Shown here: in pieces, positions 45,033-56,934 of the stretch
Layout: every line of letters begins with the position of its first letter
Numbering within the stretch: the first letter of the stretch is position 1
Source of the DNA: Chloranthus sessilifolius
Lineage: Eukaryota; Streptophyta; Magnoliopsida; Chloranthales; Chloranthaceae
Direction of reading: 5' to 3'
Assembly: GCA_021018995.1 (NCBI GenBank)
Contig: CM037596.1
Coordinates: 11,049,501-11,113,500 of the forward strand
DNA length: 64,000 nucleotides
The notes under the pieces: model-generated
The model's input: only the letters and a program-made list of their open reading frames with translations
Database searches by the model: none
Told to the model about the DNA's origin: nothing
Program-made: the position numbers and the translations under genes

Positions 45033-45610
45033 ATGCCAAGAATAGGTACCAAAAGAAAGAGAGGGCCGAGTGATGTGAAGATACAGGGAGGTGCCACACG
45101 AAAAAAATAAGAGAGAGAGAAAGATCTTAAGTTACCTTTCTCTTCTTTTTTGTTTTTTTTTGCAAAAAAAAACAATCACAAAGACACAGAGATTCTAATC
45201 TAACCCTCTTGATCCACATCTGACTGTTAATCTTATATGTAGAGTTTGTCGAGGGGAATAGAAAAGGGTGTTAGAGTAAATTTATGATTGATAAGGAAGA
45301 TATATTGTATGATATTATATTTATTTTGCACATAAGATTAAGATTGATTAGGATTTCATAAATACATTAGAAAGTGTTTTAAATTGACATGATTATAATT
45401 AATTAAGGTCTCAAAAGATTTTTAATTATTTAAAATAATTAAATACCTGATTGGTTCGCTCCGATTCCCTCACAAATAGCGAATTGGCCAACGCCTCTAT
45501 TATATTTTCTTTAATCCAGCAACATTAAAAAATTGGTAACAAGGGTAACGAGGGGATTCAAAAATTGAGCAAACAAGGCTAAACTCAAGCACGCCCAAAA
45601 CTCCATGCCA
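45033..45610. other. Intergenic, no gene seen
   Basis: AT-rich with GAGAGAGA and T runs; no coding motif. Confidence 0.4.
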
Positions 45611-45611
45611 A

Positions 45612-45771
45612 GGATCAAAATTTCCGCTGAAAACCAAAAATTTGGCCGAAATTTTGAATCCCATATAAATTTGGACCGAAATTTCAGTCCAAATTATCAT
45701 TTCAGTGGCGATCGAAATCGATAATTTCGGCCAAAATTTCGGTCATTTCTGCTGAAATTTTGATCCTTGCT
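45612..45771. mobile_element. GGATCAAAATTTC-family inverted-repeat element, copy 2
   Basis: Ends CAAGGATCAAAATTTC and GAAATTTTGATCCTTG are perfect inverted repeats (16 bp); the interior repeats GGCCGAAATTT in both senses. The target duplication was not resolved. Confidence 0.72.
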
Positions 45772-46029
45772 CCAAGCTTCTATTTTGTATAATATGATGA
45801 ATATTTCTTACATATATATTATAAACATATGAGCATTTAAATTAAAAAAATTCATCCTACTCCTAGTGAATCGAGTTCGTTGTATAGCGGCTAACTTCCA
45901 ATTGGCAACCCAAATTCGAACCGAATGCATGGATCAAAATCTCGGCCGAAATTTTAAAATTTCGGCCAAATAGTCTCCTTTTCGGCCTGAATCGAGATGA
46001 TAAAATACTAGTTATCCCCCTCCCCTCCG

Positions 46030-46140
46030 GAAAAATCCTATTATCGGCTAAAATTTGAAATTATCGGCCGATAATTTAGAAAATCAAAGTATAGGCCGAT
46101 AATTTGAAATTATCGGCCGATAATTTCAAATTTTCCACCG
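46030..46140. repeat. ATTATCGGCCGATAAT palindrome cluster
   Basis: AAATTATCGGCCGATAATTT occurs twice, with related CTATTATCGGC and AGGCCGATAATTT copies. It is perfect-palindromic and AT-flanked. Confidence 0.7.
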
Positions 46141-46474
46141 AGATCACACATTAGGGTTTGAAAATTTTTTAATAGAGTTTAAACCCTTTTTTGCATTAAA
46201 AAACCCCAATTTTTTTTCCTATTTTTCTTTTTCTTCTCTCCTCCATTCTTTCCGTCCATTTTTGTTCTTATTTAATCCCAAAAAATAAAATGTAGGAGAA
46301 GAAGAAGAAGAAAGGAAGAAAAAAAAAAAAAAAAAAAAAAAGGGAGGAGCTACCTGGCACTGGCAGTTGCCCTTGCCTCCTAGAATCTCTTTTTTTATTT
46401 TTTCCCTCCCTTTCCTACTCTTTCTCCTCCTTTCCTTTGTTTTCGTTTTTCCTGCAAAACAAGTAAGGCTTTTA

Positions 46475-48117
46475 TGCCTTGTTTGTTAACACAAGTTCTG
46501 GCAAAAAATAGTTGGAAATTTGAAATTTCCCACAAAAGTACATTTTGCAAGTGTTTGGCAATGCAGTGGGACCCACAAACTAGTCTTTTTTTTAAAAAAA
46601 ACTCACATAAAAATTCTAGCCAAAATTTTGCTGGAACTTTTTTTCGCCCATGAGATGGGTTAAAAGCAGATTGGGAATTTTGGTGGCCACCCTTGCAACC
46701 TGAAATTCGATCTTCTCAACTTGGATATTTCATGCTTAAAATCATTTGATTGCTTTGGATCAATGGATTGAGGTTTTTTTTTCACCATAATTTTTCATAT
46801 AATGAATCTTGAGACTATGAGTTTATCATCAAATGCTGAATTTTTTTGTTTATGTGGCACACATGTCAATACCTCTTTCTTCATGCCCACGCGTTCTTTG
46901 AAAGCGCCTACATTCCCAGATCCATGAAAAAAACATTGGTTTCTTCGGATTAGATGATGGAGATCTTTTTTAACAAAGATCTTCCATAAAATAAATCTTG
47001 AGTTCATGGTGCATCAATCTGACGGTCAATGTTTGATTTCCTGTATCACTGATACCCAAAATATGACTCTTCAATCATATAGCACACATCATGCTCAAAT
47101 GTGACTTTAGGGCCATATTTTGGGGACTGGGGACACATGGAATCATAAACTGACCGTTCGATAGGTGTTACATGATCTTAAGATCCATTCTATGGACGAT
47201 CGGGGTGAAAAACAATCACCCTCATCTGATCCAAAGCAATCAATAGTCTTTAAGAGGTTTGAGACGTAAGTGCTTTCAAAGAACACATGAACGCGAACAG
47301 AGGTACCCATTAACAGCGACGCCAATAAATGTAACCCATCTATCTAAGCCAGTTAATTTGTAGGCCATGATCTAAAGATCATAAGTGAAAAGATTGGCAC
47401 CAAGCATAATCTTTATCATATGACTCAATGCATTCCAAAGCCATTATCCGATTCAATAGTTGACTGTATCAAATCATAGGATAGAGATAGAGTTTTGCAC
47501 CAGTCTTTTGCGTCATAGATCTGTAGATCATGACCTTTATATCAGACGGTTTAGATGTAACTTTACTTCATAGTCGTACTATTTATTTGCACTGAAAAAT
47601 CATAGCCTCGCCCCATCTCCTCCGACCAACATACATTGACTGATTTGAATCTGACAAAGGAAATTGTTTTTTATCCCAATCTTCCAGATGATGCATCTTG
47701 AGATCATGGGTATATTAGTTTTTTTATTTCAAGTGACACTCATTCCAAAAAATGACTCGCGATTTGTATTTGAGTTTGATGTATGTCTCATGAGTTTAGA
47801 GTTACTGTTTGGGAATTGTACCACGCGGATCTCAAGACCCATCTTGTAAAAAGTTCAGACAAAAAAAAATTCATATTCTGATTTAAAGCGATTAATGCAT
47901 TTTAGCCCGATGAGATGGGGTGAGGTTATATGTTCACATGATGTGAAGAATGGTGTCTTAAGAAAATAATTTTACACAATGTAGCCAAACAACTGAAAAA
48001 AATAAAATCAAACCATTATAAAATTTTAAAAATAAAACTTCCCATGAGTTCCTTTATTTACAAGCCCATGTAAAGTAAAAAAAAAAAGCATTTCCATGAG
48101 TTTTGTCAAACAAGGCA
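46475..48117. mobile_element. Harbinger-like non-autonomous element (1.64 kb)
   Basis: Ends TGCCTTGTTTG and CAAACAAGGCA (11-bp TIR, similarity continuing inwards) are flanked by TTA on both sides (46472-46474, 48118-48120). The TTA duplication and CCTTGTTTG TIR fit PIF/Harbinger. No transposase was recognised. Blocks such as GATCCATTCTATGGACGATC recur in altered form near 51590. Confidence 0.62.
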
Positions 48118-48271
48118 TTAATAAGAGCCTTTTTAAACGGGAGTTATTACTTGCAAACTTTTTTTAGTGATTGCACCGCTATTAAAGAAACACTTAATAT
48201 TTGGAAACATTACGTGCACTCGTTTTTTAAGTGATTGCACCCAAGTTGAAAAGAGACTTTGTATTTTAGGG

Positions 48272-48535
48272 CCATGTGAGATGTGAAAACACAATTTGGA
48301 CCATCTGATTTAAAGTTCATGATCGATAGATCCCTAGTAGATAAAATTGACACGAAATATTATCTTCATCGTGTGATTAAATATAGTCAAAGACTATTAT
48401 TTGATTTAATGATTGACAACAATAGATCATATGATAAATATCATGTTTTACTCTAATCTTATCCACTAAGGATCTATAATTAAATCATGAACTTTAAATC
48501 AGACGGCCTAGATTGTGTTTTCACATGTCACATGT
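48272..48535. repeat. Inverted-repeat (hairpin) element
   Basis: GTGAAAACACAATTTGGACC with CTGATTTAAAGTTCATGAT (48295-48345) is mirrored by ATCATGAACTTTAAATCAG and GGCCTAGATTGTGTTTTCAC (48480-48527). Arms are about 85 bp. Confidence 0.75.
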
Positions 48536-49312
48536 CCCTAGAGGGAGTCATTACTTGCACACACTTTTTAAGTAATGGCTCTCTTAATAAAATAAGAGTG
48601 CCTTCATATCCACCCATTGAATCTTCGAGTTCACCCACGATAAAACCCATTGGCTGCCTTGAATTAGGCGATAGAGGTTGTTTTCCATCCCAATCTTTCG
48701 CACGATGCATCTTGATATCATGCTCTTATCATCCACTATCGGTTTTTATTTTACATGATTTTTATTTCTCGAGTAATTTTTGAGATTTATTTAATGTAGA
48801 ATCAAAATCTGACCGTCTGATGTATTTTGTATGAGCTCAAGATCCATTATGTGATCAAAAATTAGCTTCACTAGTGTAAATATGTATTCTAACAATGTTA
48901 TATAGTTTTAAAATTTCAATAAAATAAAGTTCGATAAATTTCAGTAAAGTTCGAAGCATATTTTTAAAAAAACCCAAAATTTTCACCGAAATTTACCGAA
49001 ATTTTGACCAATTTACGGCTCGGGTCGTAAATGAAACCGAAACCAAGATTTTAATCTATGACCGAATGAACCCACGGACCAGGAAACATTGGTCTCAACT
49101 GCAGGCGTAACCAGGTACAGTACTGGCATGGGATGTAGGCCCCATATGGATTTGAAAATTTTATACAGTATGCTTATTATACAACCTTTTTTTAATATTT
49201 GCAAGCCATAAAATCTAGGATCTAGTGGCCCTAACGCCAACAATCCTATTGAACAAGGAATGCCTAGATAATATTGATGACCAAATCAGCAAAGGGGCAA
49301 AAGGATTCTGTT
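48536..49312. other. Intergenic, no gene seen
   Basis: AT-rich. A scrap of the ACCGAAATTT family lies at 48975-49060. Confidence 0.4.
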
Positions 49313-49315
49313 ACC

Positions 49316-49525
49316 AAGGATCAAAATTTCGGCCGAAATGACCGAAATTTGGGTCCAACTTATCAGTTTCGGTCCCAATCGAACCGAAATTTTAGACCGA
49401 AATTCTTTTACATGGAGATCAAACTTTCGGCCAAATTTTCGGATTTTGGCCAAATTATCATATTTTGGTTTTAGTTTCGGTTTCGGTCATGTCCGAAACC
49501 AAAATTTTGGCCGAAATTTTTATCT
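49316..49525. repeat. GGATCAAAATTTC-family repeat, copy 3
   Basis: Starts CAAGGATCAAAATTTCGGCC and ends GGCCGAAATTTTTATC, an imperfect inverted repeat, with ACCGAAATT and TTTCGGTC repeated inside. Confidence 0.65.
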
Positions 49526-49574
49526 GTCTGTTGCTGATTTCCATGTTAAAAAAAATAATTGGACACTTCCCAAG

Positions 49575-49668
49575 CACTACAAAAATAAGGTGTTTTAGCG
49601 GCATTTGTTGTTAAGGCAGTTTTTGATAACGACAAAGCTAATAACAGATAGTCTTATTTTTTGTAGTG
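49575..49668. mobile_element. CACTA-type MITE (94 bp, duplication AAG)
   Basis: CACTACAAAAATAAGGTG to GTCTTATTTTTTGTAGTG, flanked by AAG on both sides (49572-49574, 49669-49671). Confidence 0.88.
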
Positions 49669-49747
49669 AAGGCTTGAGCATTTGATAAGAGGGGGATCTA
49701 TCGACTTGATTGAGCGCCATACATAACAATAAGGACAATGTTATATA

Positions 49748-49892
49748 GTGGACAATTTTTTCTAGATAATTTTGTAGGCAGCTTATGTGGCATGATGTGA
49801 TTGGTTGCACGCAAAGTGGGGCCCAAGAATTGTAGCCAATCACATTATGCCACATAAGCTGCCAGCGAAATTGTCTATAAAAAATTGTCCAC
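49748..49892. mobile_element. Hairpin MITE
   Basis: Arms GTGGACAATTTTTT...GGCAGCTTATGTGGCAT...GTGATTGG and their complement CCAATCACATTATGCCACAT...GTCCAC are separated by about 30 bp. A target duplication is uncertain. Confidence 0.78.
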
Positions 49893-50258
49893 CCTTTACA
49901 ATTTTCCAGTCAAATGAAAATGCATGATTTGGGTGCAGTACTGCCCATGCACTTGAGGATTCCTCTTAAAAAGAAAAGATTATGTAATTAGGGATGACGA
50001 CTGCGTTTATATGCAAAATTTAGATGTCATCATCTTTCTTCTCAATAATTGGTCCATTACTACATCTACACTATTGGCCCTCTAAAGAAGTGAGCTATGG
50101 AATTTTAATTTTTTTATAAATATTAAAATAATCAATTTTAATCTAGTGTGCATGGCTAAATTATGGAAAATTAGTCATGATTTAATAAAATTAACTGGCT
50201 GCTTGCACACATATGGGACATGATTGACCTGATTTTTAGCGATGGTCAAAACTATAGT

Positions 50259-50364
50259 CACTATAAAAGTTATTAAGACTATTAATGATAAAAATATTAG
50301 AGTCAATTTTTTTATTAATACGTGGCAATTTTGGCTGTCCCTGATAGTTTTATTTTATGTAGTG
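50259..50364. mobile_element. CACTA-type MITE (106 bp, duplication AGT)
   Basis: CACTATAAAAGTTATTAAG to TTTTATTTTATGTAGTG, flanked by AGT (50256-50258, 50365-50367). Confidence 0.85.
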
Positions 50365-50626
50365 AGTCTAGCTACGAAATCATTGACACATGTACCAACG
50401 AAAGAAACATTATGAGAATAGAACAATTCAACAATGTACTTTAATATCCACCTTTAAAAAGAAATACAGAAAATACTCTTAGTAAAGTGTATAGATTGGG
50501 TGTTTTGGATCCTAGAATGAGTGTGTACATTGGTCCTATTTAAGTTTAATATTATAAACTATCACTTTGATGACTTGGAATTCTCAAAATCATGTATTAT
50601 ATTGAAATAAAAAAGAGACTACAAAA

Positions 50627-50790
50627 AATAAGATTATTAGGGGCAATTTTTTACAATAAAAAATTATCGCTATCAACAAAAAAACCATTAATGACTATTG
50701 AGGCTATTAGCGAAAATGGTATTAGTTACAGTTTTTTTTATTAATAGCAACAGTTTTCTGCTGTTGCTAATAGTCCTATTTTTTATAGAA
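50627..50790. mobile_element. Degenerate CACTA-type MITE
   Basis: GACTACAAAAAATAAGATTA and GCTAATAGTCCTATTTTTTA are diverged ends of the same family. The duplication is not clear. Confidence 0.6.
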
Positions 50791-52807
50791 TGATAAAAAA
50801 AACGCACTCTATATGTACCCAATTTATCCTTCAATAAATATTTTTATTTATTATCTTATAATTTCAGCTTAGTTGTCATGCCCTTCATGAAAACCAATCA
50901 AATGTATTATTAAAAACACAAGTGCCACTCCCCACATTCCATTCAATTATTTAGTTGAAAAGTTGGTGGGATAAGCACCATCCTTTCCATCCACTTATAG
51001 TCCATAGGGCGATGGTCAGGTCCTACGTACCAAGTAGAGCCCTAGTCCCACGACATTCTCTGCCCTTGAAAGTAGGAGAATCTTTGACTCTTTGGTTCAC
51101 ATTTTATAACATGAGCAGTTAAGATTCTCCTATTTCTAAAAATTGAAAATTTAATTCTATTTGATAGAACCTGACCAATACCTTAAGTCTTTCCAATGGC
51201 TTACTTTCTATTTTAGAAAATCTAATCATAAAATAACAGTTGCAAGCTAAGGAAAAAATGGGTCTCCTAAACTAGCGGGAAAATTGTAAAATTAAAAATA
51301 TATTAATAATTATAAAAAATAAAAGATATATATCTTGTGACCAAACACGAGTTTAAAAAAAAAAGAAAAAAGAGAAAAAAAAAAAGGTTTAAAACGACCA
51401 TTTTTTCGGACAAACGGAAATATTTTGAAAAAACATTTTTTTGCGGACTTCTGTTTATTCTTTATGTTTTCAAAATCGAGTTTTCAACGCATTTTGAGGG
51501 GGGAAGGTTTCTCAGGTTACTTTTAGGGATGTGTGCCACATGAAATTAATATCTAACATCTGATAGGTGATGCATGATCTATAGATCAACTCTATGGAAG
51601 ACCGGACTGAAAAACGATCTCTATCATTTCATTCAAGGGAGTCAAAGGTTTTAACCTATGGAAATTCTTATTGCTGATGTGGAATATTAGGCTGCAAATA
51701 CTAGTATCCAAAATAAAATTAATGATTATATAGTATAAACTATAAGATCTGCCCAAAGCTATTCAAATGGATCTGTTAGAGAGTTTGACAAGGTGGCTTT
51801 CATGTCAAATTTAAAAAGGCTCACCACCAAGGAACTAAGAGCTCGTGGAAGTTGGTGTTTGGCTTTTCAATGATTTGACTGATAATTTTGTTCTATTTGC
51901 CAACTGAAGCTGGGGGCGTGGATTTAAAGAGTTGGTATTAAGCAACCAAACCAAGTAACTTAGTCCATGGGTCACTTTCTGCGACACATGACACGAGTGC
52001 CTGTGATTTGAATGATCTAAAAATCTTTAGTGTAGAAATCCGAAAAAAACATTACTTGTGATTTGAATGATCTAAAAATCTAAAAATTTAGTGTAAAAAT
52101 TCGACAAAAAAGACATCTCCCTTGTGTGACTAGGAGTGGTCAACGTCTTTCAAATTTAATGGCTATCAAGTAAATCTCTGACACTAGATGTTTACAATGT
52201 GTTGACTAATTTGAATTATATAATAGAAACCTTATGTGTCTCCTAATCTTTAATGCAATAGATCTTTGGATTATAATCTTAAAATCACATGACACAAATG
52301 ATAAAGTCATGCCCCACATGTCCCCAAATGTGCCCTCTTCACCAACTTATTTCAACTTTGGTGTGGTAAGTGTAATTGTGACCGTTTCTAATGAACCCTA
52401 GTGCTTTAATATTCTTTTTTTAATTGATTTAATATTTTTATGTTTTACAAAGTTCCATCTAAATAAATGAATGTCAAAATGGCACAATAAGAGTCATTGG
52501 CACCTGGAAAGAAAGCAATCTGGATAAGTGTTTAGTCGCTTCACGGGTCTATGTGACAAAGAAAGGACGATTTGATTGATTGAGAAGTTGGAGTGAAAAG
52601 CTTAGCCTTTTGGTTCCATGCGTATTCTGCAATTTTCAAGGATAGAGACCTTCTCTGTAAGCACCTTAAATGATTGGCGTAGTTAGTTGGCCCGAAGAAA
52701 GATGGGTACAATTTTACCATACACGTGGCATTATGTAAGCTAGTGGGATTCATGCTATGCACAAGGGGAGAGAGGTGTGTTATGCACGCGCCTAGAGAGG
52801 TGTAGGC
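50791..52807. other. Intergenic, remnant repeats only
   Basis: No gene was seen. 51540-51640 resembles 47163-47240 in the Harbinger-like element. A near-duplicate phrase around ATTTGAATGATCTAAAAATCT occurs at about 52010 and 52065. Confidence 0.4.
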
Positions 52808-53098
52808 AAGGTATTAAATATCGGCCGATACCAATACGTATTAATTTTTTTAGGAAATCAATTCATATTAGAATAGATACATATCAGGTATCACATTGCA
52901 TATAAGTATCCGTATTAGCCGATAGGGGCCCGTATTGACTGATACATATCACGTATCGGCCGATATGGAACCCGTATTGGCCGACGCGGCGACGCCTCCC
53001 ATTTTTTTTAACTTTTTAATATATACCGATTTGTATTAGTATCAACCGATTCGTATTGGTCTGCCAAGGATTGATACTGATTCCGAGTTTGTTACCTT
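52808..53098. mobile_element. AAGGTATTAAATATCGG-type inverted-repeat element
   Basis: Left end AAGGTATTAAATATCGGCCG; right end reverse-complements to AAGGTAACAAACTCGGAATC. The interior repeats ATCGGCCGATA and CGTATTGGCCGA. It is related to 26313-27012. Confidence 0.5.
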
Positions 53099-53324
53099 AG
53101 GTGTGAGAGGGACATTTTAATCATTTTAAAAAAAATCTAGTAATTTCGTCCACTAATCATTCACATAAAGTACATGTTTGGTACCCTATATAAAGCATTA
53201 TTAGTCTACACTAAGGTACTAATGATATCTCTTGAGTGATTAATAAGTCTTAACAAGAAAAATATCATTAATGAGAAATATGTGCAAAATAATACTCAGA
53301 ATTCACGATGAATAGTGAAAACCA

Positions 53325-53765
53325 AGACTTAAAGATAACAAGGTCACGATCGATCGTGGCCTTGGGCGATTGCAAAAGAAGCACATAAGAGAGGAGAGTC
53401 TGACTGATCGTGGAGAACGATTTCGAAAGAAGAGAATTATGATTGATCGTGAACAAAAGAAGACTTTTCGGAGAAAAACACCTCTGCAATCGTGAATCCC
53501 AATTTCACAGAAAAGAAGTCACAATTGATCTTAACTTGGCTAAAAAGGCTCGCGATTGAAGAAGAAACAAGAACTACAATTGCACAGAAATGAATCCCGA
53601 CCGATTGTAATATCAAAGGAAGTCACCAGAGAAAAAGACTCTTACAATCGTAAGTTACAATCCCAAGAAGAACAAAGTCACGATTGATCGGGAAGAGAAG
53701 AAATGCACATGGTTAAATCACGATTCCATCCTATTCCATGCCATTGTGGATCACGATTGCAAAGA
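53325..53765. repeat. CGATTG/CGATCG-rich interspersed motif tract
   Basis: TCACGATCGATCGTGGCC, TGATTGATCGTGA, GCAATCGTGAATC, TTACAATCGTAAG and CACGATTGATCGGG occur every 30-50 bp in purine-rich DNA (AAGAAGA, AGAAAAG). No frame with recognisable motifs. Confidence 0.6.
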
Positions 53766-53787
53766 TCAATGTCTCAGCCAAGTCAAG

Positions 53788-55719
53788 TGTAGCAACCCGA
53801 TTTTTCTCATCTTTGACTACATGTAGACTATTGAGATTCAAATTGTATGAAATGCCCATTGAGTAGATTATTGCTAAATTTTATTACCACACTCTTACAG
53901 TTCAATTTATTAATATCACATGTTTATTTGTCTATTTATGTTAGTTGTAGTTTCATTGATTATTTGTTAAATTCAGTATCTTAACTATAGTGTTAATATC
54001 ATATTCATGCTCGGTATTCAAGCATCACTTAGAGGCTTGATTAGAACATTCTATGTCTGGTCGTAGCACATTGAGTTTATCAGCATGCCTTTACTTTGGT
54101 GTGATAACTTATCGAAATCGTATCAAGACAACCTTGATGTCATGTTCACATGTCTCACAACACATTGTAGTATGGGATGCCATGTCGAGTGAATACTGTG
54201 AGTGTGAATTCCTCATTGTATCCATTAAGATGAGATTCATGATTCTATATCACACTTGGGTCTTTAAATACTGAACTGAAATACTGATATGCTTCGATTT
54301 ATGAAAACTCTGTAAAATTCTGATGCTCTGAATAAAACTCTGATACTAAAAAGAAAGCTAAAAGATTATCACCTGAATACTAATAATCTATACGTATTGC
54401 ACCTTACGCCAAATCACCGTAAGGGCTAAATGCCTACATCCAAGGTGCGGTTCCTAACTCTGTGGGAACACTCTGCTTTTATTTCTGATATGTTGTGCAC
54501 CCTCTCCAATCAGATTGTCCGGAGAATTATTCTGTTTTTGAGATAGGTCACTGGCATTACAATGAGCGATGGTTGATAATCTGATAAGACCCCATCACGT
54601 GTCGAGCTCGAGCAACGACTCTGACATAAGTCGTAAATTTAATAAGGTAATGCAGCTATGTGATGTGTAGACACGTAGAAGCCTAATAATAAAAGGTTAA
54701 CTCAGTAAAAGACTCTTTTGTATGACTGATTTACAGGAAATAGAATCTGGCTTCAGGTACGATAGTTATATTTATAATATTAACCATTCATTCATTCTGT
54801 CAGATTCCATGTAATGTTGTTTGTATATTTATCTTGATTATAATTATGCTTCATTAGTAATTATTTTGCTATATATATGTGTGTGTGTCTTATCACTAAC
54901 ATGACAACACAGTTCACCTATGTAGATTGGGGTGGATTGGTTGTGCTTTCCACGAAGTAATAATTTTTTGTTACTCAATTCATGTCGCCTTGTTATTTTT
55001 AGATTATTACGAGGGAGACATAGCTAACGAAGATCCAATTGTTACGTATAATGATGGATATAAAGTGGATGATGGGTATAATTCCTGTGGATAAGTTAGA
55101 CTCAAAAGATTATTATGTGCCCTGAGTATTCATAGGAGATTTCACAGTATTTACTAGTTTGGCTCAATTATTATAAATTCAGTTTCAAACTGATAATTGG
55201 TTGCTAAGTTATCTAGCTATATGTTATAGTTTGTAATTAGTTGGAGAGCCATTTCACCCCAAACCCGTATATGTAGTTAAAATATTATTATAGATGAAGA
55301 ATTAGTTTTGTGTTATAGCATATTAGATATGGAACATGTAAGTTATTGGGAGTGCTGATGGATGGTTATTATGATCATGATCATGTGAATAGGTTAATAT
55401 AAGTTGTATGAATATAGACTTACGTTAAGAGTTCATGAGAACTTTATTCTCAAAAAGATCTTGAGTTGTTCAATGTATCATTGATTGAACTTGATCATAA
55501 ATTAAAAGTAACAAAGTAAATCGATTATGTAGAACCTAATAAAATCCTGAACATCCATGAGAATGAATATAAAACAAGAAAATGATTTACAAATTTACAG
55601 ACTTACAACTAAAGAAAGTGGGTATGTTCTGCCTGACCAGTTATCACATTAACGCGCATGCGGGTCATGACACAGAATTCTATGCCATTAGGAAAAGAGT
55701 AGAATTTTGGGTCGTGACA
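53788..55719. repeat. Solo LTR of a chromovirus-type retroelement (1.93 kb)
   Basis: Starts TGTAGCAACCCGATTTTT and ends AATTTTGGGTCGTGACA, imperfectly inverted as in Tekay/Del-type LTRs. Flanks TCAAG and CCAAG form a near 5-bp duplication. No PBS or coding part adjoins. The interior has AACTCTGTGGGAACACTCTG and ACCTTACGCCAAATCACC blocks. Orientation is not certain. Confidence 0.55.
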
Positions 55720-56180
55720 CCAAGACTGAAATTTCGATTTCAAAGGATGATGTCAAACTCAAGAGTACTCAATGAGGATCAGTATCATAATCTACGAAGA
55801 GTTCTAATTTATTTGAATTTGCAATATGATTTTTATAACTTTAATTTAAAATGTAATCAGGACTCTTATAAATCTAGAAATAGGAGGACCTTGCTAACAA
55901 TAAAGGGGGGATAGATATCATTTCATAGACGGATGGATAGAAGTACAGATAGATAGTCATAGAGATAGTTTAGTTTTTATTATGTTTTCTGTAATTTCTT
56001 TTCAATTAATGGAAGTCATTACGGAGATACGTGACTGAATTTCTAAATTCTTGGAACTCGATATATCAAAGATAAGTATGATTAGTTAGTTGTTCCTTAT
56101 TCTTCTGAATTCACATTGTAATTGGTTAATGAACATGAGTTTTAAAACTTTTCAATGAGTTTTAGAAGCATTTCAAGATT
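55720..56180. other. Intergenic, no gene seen
   Basis: AT-rich flank between the solo LTR and the copia LTR; no motif. Confidence 0.35.
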
Positions 56181-56199
56181 TCTATCATTTTAAATTTTA

Positions 56200-56681
56200 T
56201 ATTATCATTGTTGCTTTAGATTTGAAATTACTAAACTTTCATCACCCGATTATGTTGTCGTTGCTGAAGGTTTGAATCGTCGTCAATGTTTGATTGCAAG
56301 ATCAAGAGGGCGATGCAACGAAGCCGGTGATCGCCGATCAAATAAGCACTATTTCTCAACGAACGTCTTCTTTTCTTTTGTTCAATGTTTTGCTCATGGC
56401 ACAAAGGCCTTTTTATAGCCAAAATCCAAACATTCAATTTCATGTGCATTTAATCGGAGAAACGACCTTCCTTAATATTGCCATTAACTCTGTTACCGCT
56501 TGCTAAGTTTTCTTTCCAAAATAATATATTGAAAATAAATATTAGATAATATAATATACTATAAATAAAATATGTATATAAATATGGTAACAAAGATTTA
56601 TTATGGATATTATGGAGATTTACTCAAGATGGTGTCCATAATATCGGTTGTGCCTAACGACATTATGGCCAAATACCAACA
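56200..56681 (-). repeat. 3' LTR of the copia element (inner end certain)
   Basis: On the minus strand it starts TGTTGGTATTTGGCC at 56681 and includes a TATA box. The outer end is not defined. Confidence 0.6.
56411..56417 (-). promoter_or_regulatory. TATA box in the copia LTR
   Basis: The minus strand reads GGCTATAAAAAGGCC, a strong plant TATA context, about 265 bp into the LTR. Confidence 0.6.
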
Positions 56682-56700
56682 TCTCCTACTTGGCCATGTG
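56682..56700 (-). other. Copia polypurine tract
   Basis: The minus strand reads TGGCCAAGTAGGAGA directly before the LTR start TGTTGG, the usual plant copia arrangement. Confidence 0.7.
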
Positions 56701-56765
56701 GGCTGTTATATATCTAAGGTTTTTATCGTTTTAGGATTTACCCATTAGATCATAGCTTAGTTATG

Positions 56766-56925
56766 AGGTTTTGCACGCCAAAAAGCACATTTGCCCATCA
56801 CAACAAATCTTTTATAAGTCATGAGGTTTTGCACGCCAAAGCGTATTTGTCCATCATGATCATTTATCCTAATCGTTAGGTTTTACTCGCCAAAGCGGAT
56901 TTGCCCATCACAGTATTTCTTTTTC
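56766..56925. repeat. 54-58 bp tandem repeat between copia pol and LTR
   Basis: Three units start AGGTTTTGCACGCCAAA at 56766, 56824 and 56878, each with ATTTG(C/T)CCATCA. Confidence 0.8.
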
Positions 56926-56934
56926 AATAGAGAT

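Noticed and set aside
51337-51543. Plus-strand Lys-rich frame of 68 codons.
   Set aside because: Low-complexity AAAAAGAAA run; no motif or homologous copy seen.
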